Source: an uncultured Rhodospirillales bacterium
GTDB taxonomy: Bacteria > Pseudomonadota > Alphaproteobacteria > Azospirillales > Azospirillaceae
Direction of reading: 5' to 3'
Assembly: GCA_903920145.1 (NCBI GenBank)
Contig: CAIXKV010000020.1
Coordinates: forward strand, 1 to 34,971
DNA length: 34,971 nucleotides
Made by a program: the position numbers and the translations under genes. Numbering within the stretch: position 1 is the stretch's first letter; each line of letters opens with the position of its first letter. Of the stretch, positions 22,895 through 30,966 are shown one piece after another. The notes beneath the pieces are model-generated. The model did no database searches. It was not told the origin of the DNA and saw only the letters and a program-made list of their open reading frames with translations.

Positions 22895-24622
22895 ATGGCA
22901 CAAACACTGGCAAAAGGTGGCGAAGACAAGGGCTTTAGCGAAAGCTTCGCCGCATTGCTCGAGGAGTCGCTCGGCACCAGCGACAGCCTGGAAGGAACCG
23001 TCGTCAAGGGCCGCATCGTCGCCATCGAGGGCGATCAAGTCCTGATCGACGTCGGCCTTAAATCCGAAGGCCGGGTGCAGCTCAAGGAATTCGCGGGACC
23101 GGGCGGTCCTGCCGAACTCAAGGCCGGCGACACCGTCGAGGTCTATCTTGAGCGCATGGAAGACAAGAATGGCGAAGCGGTTCTGAGCCGCGAGAAGGCC
23201 AAGCGCGAAGAAACCTGGACTCTGCTGGAAAAAGCGTTCAACGACCAAGCTCGGGTCACGGGCGTCATCTTCGGGCGGGTCAAGGGCGGCTTCACCGTCG
23301 ACCTTTCGGGCGCCGTGGCTTTCTTGCCAGGCAGCCAAGTGGACATCCGGCCAGTGCGCGACATTTCGCCGCTGCTGGGAACGCCACAGCCGTTCCAGAT
23401 TCTCAAGATGGACCGCTCGCGCGGGAACATCGTGGTGTCGCGTCGCGCCGTGCTCGAAGAGAGCCGGGCCGAGGCTCGATCCGAGCTGGTAGCCAACCTC
23501 AAGGAAGGTCAGGTTCTCCAGGGTGTTGTCAAAAACATCACCGACTACGGCGCGTTCGTGGACTTGGGCGGCGTCGATGGTCTGTTGCATGTGACCGACA
23601 TCGCTTGGCGCCGGATCAACCACCCCTCGGAGGCCTTGCAGATCGGCCAGACCGTTACGGTCCAGGTCATCCGCTTCAACCCCGAGACCCAGCGTATCAG
23701 CTTGGGCATGAAGCAGCTCGAGGCCGATCCGTGGGAAGGCGTCGAGGCCAAATACCCGATTCAGTCCCGGTTCAAGGGACGTGTCACCAACATCACCGAC
23801 TACGGCGCCTTTGTGGAGCTGGAGCCTGGGATCGAGGGCTTGGTTCACGTCTCGGAAATGTCCTGGACCAAGAAGAACGTCCACCCCGGCAAGATTGTAT
23901 CGACCTCTCAAGAGGTCGAGGTCATGGTGCTGGATGTGGATCCCAACAAGCGCCGGATCAGCCTGGGCCTCAAACAGTGCCTGGACAATCCGTGGGAAAG
24001 CTTCTTGGAGAAGTTCACGCCAGGCACCGAGTTGTCGGGCGAAGTCAAGAACATCACCGAGTTCGGCCTGTTCGTGGGCTTGCCCGGCGAGATCGACGGC
24101 ATGGTTCACATGTCCGACCTCGATTGGAACAAGTCCGGCGAAGAAGCCATCGCCGAGTACAAGAAGGGCGATCAGGTTAAGGTCAAGGTGCTCGACGTCG
24201 ATGTCGAGAAAGAGCGGATCAGCCTGGGCATCAAACAGCTTCAGTCCGATCCGTTCGAAGCCGCAGCCGCCGGCATGAAGAAGGGCGATGTCGTCACCTG
24301 CACCGTGACGGCCATCACCGATGGTGGCATCGAAGTGGCGGTCAGCGACGGCTACAACGGCTTTATCCGCAAGGCCGACCTGTCGCGCGATCGTTCGGAG
24401 CAACGTCCCGAACGCTTTGCCGTGGGCGAGAAGATCGACGCCAAGGTCACTCAGATTGACCGTGGCGGACGTCGGATCAGCCTGTCGGTGAAGGCGCGCG
24501 AGATGGAAGAGGAGAAGCAGGCCATGGCCGAATATGGCTCCTCTGATAGCGGCGCCAGCCTTGGCGATATTTTGGGTGCGGCGTTGCGCCGGGCCCAAGC
24601 CAAGGAAAAGGACGAAGAGTAG
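22895..24622 (+). CDS. rpsA: 30S ribosomal protein S1
   Basis: A 575-residue protein with six S1/OB-fold repeats. Typical repeat segments are visible: 'IEGDQVLIDVGLKSEGRV', 'VFGRVKGGFTVDL'-like, 'ITDYGAFVDLGGVDGLLHVTD', 'ITDYGAFVELEPGIEGLVHVSE', 'ITEFGLFVGLPGEIDGMVHMSD' and 'GYNGFIRKADLSRDRSEQRPE'. S1 binds mRNA on the small subunit and is essential in Gram-negatives. The start at ATG 22895 follows AAGGAGA. A strong terminator lies 55 bp downstream. The order cmk-rpsA is conserved in proteobacteria. Confidence 0.97.
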   Translation: MAQTLAKGGEDKGFSESFAALLEESLGTSDSLEGTVVKGRIVAIEGDQVLIDVGLKSEGRVQLKEFAGPGGPAELKAGDTVEVYLERMEDKNGEAVLSREKAKREETWTLLEKAFNDQARVTGVIFGRVKGGFTVDLSGAVAFLPGSQVDIRPVRDISPLLGTPQPFQILKMDRSRGNIVVSRRAVLEESRAEARSELVANLKEGQVLQGVVKNITDYGAFVDLGGVDGLLHVTDIAWRRINHPSEALQIGQTVTVQVIRFNPETQRISLGMKQLEADPWEGVEAKYPIQSRFKGRVTNITDYGAFVELEPGIEGLVHVSEMSWTKKNVHPGKIVSTSQEVEVMVLDVDPNKRRISLGLKQCLDNPWESFLEKFTPGTELSGEVKNITEFGLFVGLPGEIDGMVHMSDLDWNKSGEEAIAEYKKGDQVKVKVLDVDVEKERISLGIKQLQSDPFEAAAAGMKKGDVVTCTVTAITDGGIEVAVSDGYNGFIRKADLSRDRSEQRPERFAVGEKIDAKVTQIDRGGRRISLSVKAREMEEEKQAMAEYGSSDSGASLGDILGAALRRAQAKEKDEE

Positions 24623-24677
24623 GAGTCCGGCAAGGCCGGAGCCAACGGCTCCGGCCTTGCTTGCGGCTTGGGGACAG

Positions 24678-24711
24678 GGTCCGGGACGCTTCGGCTTCCC
24701 GGACCTTTTTT
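24678..24711 (+). terminator. Rho-independent terminator of rpsA
   Basis: GGTCCGGGA pairs with TCCCGGACC (ten-base loop) and is followed by T6. A second GC-rich hairpin (GGCCGGAGCC/GGCTCCGGCC) lies just upstream at ~24633-24657. Confidence 0.9.
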
Positions 24712-24841
24712 CGTGGAATCCCAACGCGCTTATGAGGTTTGCCTAGCCCTCTCCCCTATTCCTATAAAGGGAGAATTGGCCTTCTTGGTCTTAAGACTGC
24801 CAAGGGCTCATGCCGGCGAGCTATAACGATGACACACTGCC

Positions 24842-24961
24842 GGTATCGGGCCGCGACGGCGGCCCCGCGTCCTCGTGGACGCGAAGCCAAGGGCGCGGAG
24901 GCGCCCGCCCGGCGTCTGAGGGCAGCCTTGATGAGTCACCATCAAGGCTTGATGGTATCAT
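24842..24961 (+). repeat. Chromosomal intergenic repeat, copy A
   Basis: It starts GGTATCGGGCCGCGACGGC and ends with the hairpin GCCTTGATG/CATCAAGGC (24924-24948). Positions 24901-24948 are identical over 48 bases to 34762-34809. It lies between rpsA and the cytochrome c gene and may also act as a transcription stop for the latter. Confidence 0.85.
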
Positions 24962-24982
24962 GCCATCAGGGCTCGACGATAC

Positions 24983-25375
24983 CTATTGAGAGTTAGCCTT
25001 GAGATAAGCAATAAGATCAAGGCGCTCCTTGGGCGCACTAATTCCTGTAAAAGTCATTTTTGTTCCCGGAACCATGATCTCCGGACTTTTAAGAAATCGC
25101 TCCAAAGATTCGTCGTTCCAAATCAAGTCCAACTTCTTCATCGCCCCTGAATAAGCCAAATAAGGATATGAAGCTGAATGGCGATTGAAAACCCCGTGCA
25201 AACTGGGACCAACCCAGTTTTTATCAGCATCGGGGGTGTAGTGACAGCTTGTACAGGTTCTTTTGAAAACCTTCTCACCATTAGCAGCGTCTTGGGCATA
25301 AGCATAATGATCAAATGCCACAATCATCTGACTTAAAGCGAGAACCACTCCAGCAAAAACCGCTCTACCCAGCAT
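24983..25375 (-). CDS. Class I cytochrome c, periplasmic
   Basis: A 130-residue c-type cytochrome. A signal peptide ('MLGRAVFAGVVLALSQMIVA', probable cut after A-Y-A near residue 27) precedes 'ANGEKVFKRTCTSCH' with the haem site CTSCH (41-45); the axial Met is in 'PGTKMTFTG' (M107). This is a c2/c550-like single-haem protein that shuttles electrons. An in-frame GTG three bases upstream is an alternative start. It follows the Sco gene on the same strand at ~60 bp and may be co-transcribed. The adjacent oxidase is a quinol oxidase that does not take electrons from cytochrome c, so its partner is elsewhere. Confidence 0.9.
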   Translation of the reverse strand: MLGRAVFAGVVLALSQMIVAFDHYAYAQDAANGEKVFKRTCTSCHYTPDADKNWVGPSLHGVFNRHSASYPYLAYSGAMKKLDLIWNDESLERFLKSPEIMVPGTKMTFTGISAPKERLDLIAYLKANSQ

Positions 25376-25435
25376 CACACGCCCCTAGCCTTGCTGTTAC
25401 TCATTCATGACTAAAGAAGATGGTAGCCGCTTGTT

Positions 25436-26050
25436 TCATAGATGCGTTAGCGCCGATTTCAGTCCTTTTGCTAAAGCTTCAACCGTAATGTCATGATCGA
25501 AGACTTTAATGACGGTCCCGTGATCATCGGTCACGAAAAAGAAGGCGCTGTGATCCATACTGTATGTCTCGGGAGTAGCACCAGGAACCTTGCGATAATA
25601 AACACGAAAAGTCTTAGCGGCTGCGGCAATCTGATCTGAAGTTCCGGTCAGTCCAATCAGCCGAGGGTAAAATAACGACACATAGTCGCGCAAACCATCG
25701 ACGCTGTCGCGTTCAGGATCGACGGTGATGAAAAGGGGCTGAACGCGCATGGCATCCGGGCCAAGGCGATCAAGGGCACTTGCAATGGTCCCCAGATTGG
25801 TTGGGCAAATATCCGGGCAAAAACGATACCCAAACGCAATCACCAGCAACTTACCAGGCCAACTCGCCGGCGTTACCGTCTGACCATTGGTTCCGAGCAG
25901 GGTGAAAGAGCCACCAATAACCGAAGTGACTTGATGGTTAGCGTTGGGGTCCGGAGTCATGCTCATCAGCCCCAGCAACTTCGCCCCAATGATCAACAGC
26001 ACGATCATTCCCCCCAAGAGAGAAAGAGTACTGCGATTAAGATAACGCAT
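25436..26050 (-). CDS. SCO1/SenC family copper chaperone or thiol protein
   Basis: A 204-residue protein anchored by one N-terminal membrane segment ('LLGGMIVLLIIGAKLLG', ~11-27) with a periplasmic thioredoxin-like domain. The copper ligands are visible: C78 and C82 in 'FGYRFCPDICP', and the distal His in 'YSMDHSAFFFV'. 'LFITVDPERDS' is a family hallmark. Sco proteins deliver copper to the CuA site of cytochrome c oxidases or reduce its cysteines. Here it lies beside a cyo operon whose subunit II lacks CuA, so either it serves another oxidase or has a role in CuB or redox homeostasis. Confidence 0.92.
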   Translation of the reverse strand: MRYLNRSTLSLLGGMIVLLIIGAKLLGLMSMTPDPNANHQVTSVIGGSFTLLGTNGQTVTPASWPGKLLVIAFGYRFCPDICPTNLGTIASALDRLGPDAMRVQPLFITVDPERDSVDGLRDYVSLFYPRLIGLTGTSDQIAAAAKTFRVYYRKVPGATPETYSMDHSAFFFVTDDHGTVIKVFDHDITVEALAKGLKSALTHL

Positions 26051-26273
26051 AACAATCGCCCCGCGAAACCAGAAGGAATAAAACCAAAAAGCACTAGATC
26101 ATTATAAAACAAAATATTCGATTATGTTCCACCCCCAAAACCAGTCCGGAGCGGACGACGAATCCTCGCCGACCACCCCGGATAGCTCTAGCGACGTACA
26201 GAATACTGGCCGCCAACACATGGCTGAGGACTAAACAGGGGAGCAAGCCAACCCACCCCCCTGTTTAACTCAG
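26051..26273 (-). terminator. Gap between cyoD and the Sco gene with operon terminator (hairpin 26233-26266)
   Basis: AAACAGGGG (26233-26241) pairs with CCCCTGTTT (26258-26266) just after the cyoD stop, on the minus strand. The remaining ~180 bp should hold the Sco promoter; an AT-rich stretch lies near 26095-26125. Confidence 0.6.
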
Positions 26274-26651
26274 TTATTGACCACGGAACGATTCGGTACC
26301 GGGCATGGGCATCATGTTAATTTCCTGATGCACCATAATCCAGATCGAGCCAATCATAGAAAGCACCACGACCATCACGGTGAAGACAGTCGTGATCACC
26401 GTCCAGCCGCCTTCGGCACTGGAATTCACGCGCAGGAAGTAGACCAGATGCACGACAATCCGGGCAATGGCAATCGCCAAAAGCACCAGCGCCGTGACCT
26501 GAATCCCACCAATCCCGCCAACCGCAACCAACCCAAGGGCAACGGCGCTGAGGATAGCCGCCAGACCAAGCCCGGTCTGATAGCCCCGCAAGGTACCATA
26601 GGACTGGCTATCCACATGCGCGTCAGCGTGGCTATGTGCATCAGCGCTCAT
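26274..26651 (-). CDS. cyoD: Cytochrome o ubiquinol oxidase subunit IV
   Basis: A 125-residue small subunit with a His-rich N-terminus ('MSADAHSHADAHVDSQSYG') and three membrane helices. 'LVYFLRVNSSAEGGW' and 'GSIWIMVHQEINMMP' match CyoD. The start at ATG 26651 overlaps the cyoC stop by four bases (ATGA), so translation is coupled. CyoD helps assemble CuB in subunit I of the bo3 oxidase. Confidence 0.93.
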   Translation of the reverse strand: MSADAHSHADAHVDSQSYGTLRGYQTGLGLAAILSAVALGLVAVGGIGGIQVTALVLLAIAIARIVVHLVYFLRVNSSAEGGWTVITTVFTVMVVVLSMIGSIWIMVHQEINMMPMPGTESFRGQ

Positions 26652-27286
26652 TTCAAGACCCCCATCAGGTAGACGAATACAAAGACGCAAACCCAGGTGA
26701 TGTCGAGGAAGTTCCAGAACATGCTGAAACACAACACCCGTCTCCGGTTCGCCTCAATCAGGCCGTGCTGAAAAACCTGCAACGCCAGCACCCCAACCCA
26801 AACCACGCCCACGATCACATGGATGGAGTGGGTGATGATCAAGGTGATGAAGGAGGACAGGAAGGCGCTGGTTTGATACGTCGCGCCAGCCTGTTGCAGG
26901 TGCTCGTACTCAGTGACCTGATTGTAGAGGAAGCAGATACCCAGCAAAGCGGTGACGCCAAACCACTTCAGCGCAGCGCCCGCTTGCCCCTTCCCCGTCT
27001 CCAACATGCCAAGGCCGCAGGTGAACGAAGAGAGCAGCATAATCGCCGTGTTAGCCGCTACCAACGGCAACCGGAATAAATCGCTCGGCGAAGGGCCACC
27101 CGCGTAATGCCCCCCCAACCAAGCGTAGATCGCGAACAGCCCCGCAAACAGGAGCACGTCGCTCATCAGGAACATCCAGAACCCGATCACGGTGCTGCCG
27201 CCGTCGTGATCGTGCTCCTCCGTCAGGTGAAAGACCGGGGCTCCTGTCCCGTCCTTCACGCCGGTCATGGTCGTTGTCGTTGTCAT
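26648..27286 (-). CDS. cyoC: Cytochrome o ubiquinol oxidase subunit III
   Basis: A 212-residue, five-helix subunit III. 'GFWMFLMSDVLLFAGLFAIY', 'LLLSSFTCGLGM'-like and 'HSIHVIVGVVWV' are family segments; the C-terminus 'FWNFLDITWVCVFVFVYLMG' is highly typical. It starts eight bases after cyoB and overlaps cyoD. It is an inner-membrane subunit with no redox cofactor, involved in stability and proton uptake. Confidence 0.95.
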   Translation of the reverse strand: MTTTTTMTGVKDGTGAPVFHLTEEHDHDGGSTVIGFWMFLMSDVLLFAGLFAIYAWLGGHYAGGPSPSDLFRLPLVAANTAIMLLSSFTCGLGMLETGKGQAGAALKWFGVTALLGICFLYNQVTEYEHLQQAGATYQTSAFLSSFITLIITHSIHVIVGVVWVGVLALQVFQHGLIEANRRRVLCFSMFWNFLDITWVCVFVFVYLMGVLK

Positions 27287-27294
27287 GGTCTTGG

Positions 27295-29301
27295 CTAACC
27301 TTGCTGGGCAAGAAGACGGGTCCGCTCACCTTCCGTGCGAGCAACCTGATCTGCCGGAATATGGAACGAGCGGTTATAGTTGAAGGTGTGGCCGATCGAA
27401 ACCAGCACCATCAAGCCGAAGCTGACGGCGGCTACCAACCACATGTACCAGACAATCGCGAAGCTAAAGATCAGGGTCAAAACCGATACGATAATACCGA
27501 CGCTGGTATTACGAGGCATATGGACGGCATTAAACCCATCCAATGGCCGGCTATAACCATGGTCCTTCATGTTTGCCCAGGCATCGACATCATGAGCCAC
27601 AGGGGTGAAGGCGAAGTTGTAGTCCGGCGGCGGTGAAGAGGTCGACCACTCCAGAGTCCGACCATTGCCCCACGCGTCACCGGTCACGTCACGAAGAGCT
27701 TCGCGGTTACGAATGCTGACATAGATCTGGATCAGGAAGCACAGCACGCCGATGAAGATCAACAGAGAGCCGATCGCAGCGATGATGAACCAAATCTGCA
27801 AGGACGGATCGTCAAACACGCGGGTCCGACGAGTCGTGCCCATCACACCAGCAATGTACAGAGGCATGAAGGCAACAAAGAAACCGCCGGTCCAGAAATA
27901 GGCCGACAATCTCCCCCAGAACGGATCCAGCCGGAAGCCGAAGGCTTTGGGGAACCAGAAGTCAATAGCCGCCATCATCGCAAACACGATAGCGCCGATA
28001 GCGACGTTATGGAAGTGCGCGACAAGGACCAAGCTGTTATGCAACTGGAAGTCAAGAGCCGGGATGGAGCACAGCACGCCCGACAAACCGCCGAGCAGGA
28101 AGGTGAACATAAAGGCAACGGTCCAGACCATCGGCGTTTCCATGCGGACACGCCCACGATACATGGTGAAAAGCCAGTTGTAGACCTTAACGCCTGTTGG
28201 AATGGCGATAAGCGCCGTCATCAAGCCGAAGAAGCCGTTGACGCTGGCACCCGAACCCATCGTGAAGAAGTGATGGAGCCAAACGACGAAGCCAATGACG
28301 GTGATGCTGACCGTCGCATAGACCATCGAGGTGTAGCCGAACAGCCGCTTGCCGCACAGAACCGGAACGACTTCCGAGAACACGCCAAGGGCTGGCAGGA
28401 TCAGGATGTAAACTTCAGGATGGCCCCAAACCCACACGAGGTTGACATAGGCCATCGGGTTACCACCGAGATCAGTGGTAAAGAAGTGAGTGCCGATCAA
28501 GCGATCAAGAGTCAGCAGCGTGATCGAGATGGTCAGGAATGGGAAGGACAGAACGATCAGCGCGTTAACGCACAAAGAGGTCCAGCAGAAAATCGGCATG
28601 CGCATAAAGGACATGCCAGGTGCGCGCATCTTGATGATCGTGGCAAGCAGATTAATGCCGCCGATCAACGTGCCAGCACCCGAGATTTGCAGTGCCCAGA
28701 GGTAGTAATCGACACCAACGCCAGGGCTTGCATCAAGACCCGACAGCGGCGGCTCGCCGACCCAGCCCGCTTGCGAGAACTCGCCCACAAAGAGCGAAAC
28801 GTTCACAAGGATGGCCGCGACCGCCGTCAACCAGAAGCCCAAATTGTTGAGGTACGGGAATGAAACGTCGCGCGCCCCGATTTGCAGCGGGATCACGAAG
28901 TTCATCACGCCAACAATCAGCGGGGTGGCCACGAAAAAGATCATGATCACGCCGTGGGCGGTGAAAATCTGGTCGAAATGGTGCGCCGGCAAATAGCCGT
29001 CGGAACCATTAAACGCCATCGCCTGTTGCAAACGCATCATCACGGCATCTGCGAAACCGCGCAGAAGCATGATGAGGGCCAGCACGATGTACATGATGCC
29101 AATGCGCTTGTGATCGACGGTGGTAATCCAGTCGCGCCACAAGGGAACCCAAAGGCGGAAATAGGTGAGTGCGCCAGCAACCGAAAGACCAGCCAGCACC
29201 ACGACAGCAAAGGTGGCCACGAGAATCGGCTCATGGATCGGAAACGCGTCAAGCGTCAGCCGGCCGAAAATCGGGTCAAGGGGAGGGGAATCGGCGGACA
29301 T
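27295..29301 (-). CDS. cyoB: Cytochrome o ubiquinol oxidase subunit I
   Basis: A 668-residue haem-copper oxidase subunit with ~15 membrane helices. The active-site residues are visible: 'WGHPEVYILILPA' (CuB His and the cross-linked Tyr), 'HHFF' (two CuB His) and 'LVAHFHNVAIG' (haem o3 and low-spin haem ligands). The length agrees with E. coli CyoB (663). It reduces O2 to water and pumps protons, taking electrons from ubiquinol. It lies in the order cyoA-cyoB-cyoC-cyoD with small gaps. Confidence 0.97.
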   Translation of the reverse strand: MSADSPPLDPIFGRLTLDAFPIHEPILVATFAVVVLAGLSVAGALTYFRLWVPLWRDWITTVDHKRIGIMYIVLALIMLLRGFADAVMMRLQQAMAFNGSDGYLPAHHFDQIFTAHGVIMIFFVATPLIVGVMNFVIPLQIGARDVSFPYLNNLGFWLTAVAAILVNVSLFVGEFSQAGWVGEPPLSGLDASPGVGVDYYLWALQISGAGTLIGGINLLATIIKMRAPGMSFMRMPIFCWTSLCVNALIVLSFPFLTISITLLTLDRLIGTHFFTTDLGGNPMAYVNLVWVWGHPEVYILILPALGVFSEVVPVLCGKRLFGYTSMVYATVSITVIGFVVWLHHFFTMGSGASVNGFFGLMTALIAIPTGVKVYNWLFTMYRGRVRMETPMVWTVAFMFTFLLGGLSGVLCSIPALDFQLHNSLVLVAHFHNVAIGAIVFAMMAAIDFWFPKAFGFRLDPFWGRLSAYFWTGGFFVAFMPLYIAGVMGTTRRTRVFDDPSLQIWFIIAAIGSLLIFIGVLCFLIQIYVSIRNREALRDVTGDAWGNGRTLEWSTSSPPPDYNFAFTPVAHDVDAWANMKDHGYSRPLDGFNAVHMPRNTSVGIIVSVLTLIFSFAIVWYMWLVAAVSFGLMVLVSIGHTFNYNRSFHIPADQVARTEGERTRLLAQQG

Positions 29302-29334
29302 TAGTGTTCTGACCTTGATGGTTGATAGGGGCTG

Positions 29335-30273
29335 TTAGTTGGAGGCGACGTGCGGCTGACACAAACCATTGCCCTTCTTGAGGTCAAGAGCCCTCATCGT
29401 GCTCAGGCACATCTTGCCAGGCTCGACGCACATGTCGAGAATCTTCCCATAAAGCTGGGGATCGACGCTCGCATAGCGATGAACCGGCTCGTTCTCACTC
29501 GGCACTGCAAGCTGAAGATAGCTGGCAGAATCAAGAGCGGCTCCCGACGCACGGGCATCCGCAACCCACTTGTCAAAGTCCGAGTTGTTCATCCCATGGA
29601 AGACAAAATGCATGCCAGAGAAACCAGCACCGCTGAACCTGGACGAATACCCCTTGTAATCGCCCGGTTGATTGATGACGGCATGGAGTTCTGTTTCCAT
29701 CCCAACCATCGCATAGATCTGACCGGCCATCGCAGGGATCATGAACGAATTCTGTACCCTGGACGAAGTAATGCGGAACTCGATAGGCTGATTGACCGGC
29801 GCTGCCAGATCATTGACCGTCGCGATGCCTAGCTCCGGATAAATGAACAGCCACTTCCAATCCAGGGCCACAACCTCCACCTTCAGAGGCTTGGTTCCCG
29901 GAGGAACCGGCTGGCCCGGCGCAATACGGGTGATCGGATGATAGGGATCAAGCGTATGGGCCGTCGTCCAGGTTGCCACGCCAAGGAACCCAATGATGAT
30001 CACGGGAACGCCCCAAATGACCACCTCCAGCTTCGTCGAATGATGCCAATGGGGCTCATAGCGCGCCTTGGTGTTCGACGCCCGATAGTGCCAGGCAAAA
30101 AGCGCCGTTAAAAACGCAACCGGGACGATGACGATCGACATCAGCTCGATTGCGTAGAGAAGAAGATCACGTTGCTGTACAGCCACGTCGCCAGACGGGT
30201 GCAGCACCACAGCATTGCACGCGCTCAGAATCGCGACGAGCGGCAGCAGGGCGATGATACGATGAGGTTTCAA
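29335..30273 (-). CDS. cyoA: Cytochrome o ubiquinol oxidase subunit II (lipoprotein)
   Basis: A 312-residue subunit II. The start is set at TTG 30273: GAGAGGA lies five bases upstream, and from there the protein begins with a normal lipoprotein signal ('KPHRIIALLPLVAILSAC', lipobox L-S-A-C); the longer frame to 30435 would bury it. Two membrane helices follow, then a periplasmic cupredoxin domain. The CuA ligands of cytochrome c oxidases are missing: 'YSSRFSGAGFSGMHFVF' has no cysteine pair. It is therefore a quinol oxidase. No cyoE (haem O synthase) is seen in the window. Confidence 0.92.
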   Translation of the reverse strand: MKPHRIIALLPLVAILSACNAVVLHPSGDVAVQQRDLLLYAIELMSIVIVPVAFLTALFAWHYRASNTKARYEPHWHHSTKLEVVIWGVPVIIIGFLGVATWTTAHTLDPYHPITRIAPGQPVPPGTKPLKVEVVALDWKWLFIYPELGIATVNDLAAPVNQPIEFRITSSRVQNSFMIPAMAGQIYAMVGMETELHAVINQPGDYKGYSSRFSGAGFSGMHFVFHGMNNSDFDKWVADARASGAALDSASYLQLAVPSENEPVHRYASVDPQLYGKILDMCVEPGKMCLSTMRALDLKKGNGLCQPHVASN

Positions 30274-30633
30274 GACGGTCCTCTCTATGAAGGGAAAGGT
30301 CACGATGAAGCAACGGGTGCTTTTGTAACCTAGTAACCTTGACAGGTATCGTAGCACGAGGTTTCGGGTTGGTTCCGGCGTAAATACTAACCGGACCCTG
30401 TTAACCGGACCACAGCACGAGGGGGGGTGCGACATTTTGCCACCCCTCCCGTGACCAGTCTACGGCACAAGAAGCGGCGAACGCCAGCATCGCTCTCTGT
30501 CGGTCCCGCAACAAGGACGCGGACGTTATCTCATACAAGACGAAGACTGAGCAGACATATTTTTGTCCTGTACCTGGGTGATTATTAGGATAAGAATCTT
30601 ATTTAATAGGATATAAGCATATTATGTCCTCGA
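30274..30633. other. Promoter region of the cyo operon
   Basis: No supportable gene is present. A 13-bp inverted repeat ATAAGAATCTTAT lies at 30590-30602 in an AT-rich stretch, plausible as a promoter or operator. The divergent MFS gene starts further right, at 30967. Confidence 0.4.
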
Positions 30634-30709
30634 GCCTTGATGTTGATGTTGCCTCGTCAAGGTTGCCTTCAGGCGCACGAGTGCCCAGAGCCGCCATTGC
30701 GGCCCGATA
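30634..30709 (-). repeat. Chromosomal intergenic repeat, shortened inverted copy D
   Basis: It matches the reverse complement of copy A at both ends, with GCCTTGATG and TCAAGGTTGCC on the left and CCGCCATTGCGGCCCGATACC on the right. The middle is shortened. Confidence 0.6.
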
Positions 30710-30779
30710 CCCATTCTCGATGAATGGGAAAACCATCAACATATCACCTCGATGAATTCCATTCATCGAGCATGGGTAT
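30707..30779. repeat. Long imperfect hairpin in the cyoA-MFS gap
   Basis: Positions 30707-30727 and 30759-30779 are inverted repeats of 21 bases with one mismatch (ATACCCATTCTCGATGAATGG against its partner). A nested perfect 10-bp repeat CTCGATGAAT/ATTCATCGAG lies at 30748-30770. The hairpin directly abuts repeat copy D. It could be part of the repeat family or a regulatory structure for the MFS gene, 190 bp away. Confidence 0.65.
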
Positions 30780-30966
30780 TCTCTCAGATTTCCGGTATCA
30801 TGAGGAATAAAACTAGCCTCTTTGTCGTAAATCTAGAACTAGATCATTTGGCTAATACCAACGAAGCTGATCTCCACTACGTCTCGTATTTAGGCTGAAA
30901 AGTCAGCACGGTGGCGAATGACTTCGTGCGATTACTGTCGTTCCAGTCAGAGAGCGGGGTAAGGCC

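Noticed and set aside
22892-24724. Long minus-strand open frame (610 codons) opposite rpsA
   Set aside because: It is an antisense shadow of a GC-rich S1 gene; composition is rich in H/D/L from reverse codons and there are no domains.
28009-28863. 284-codon plus-strand frame opposite cyoB
   Set aside because: Antisense shadow of a clear oxidase subunit; no motif.
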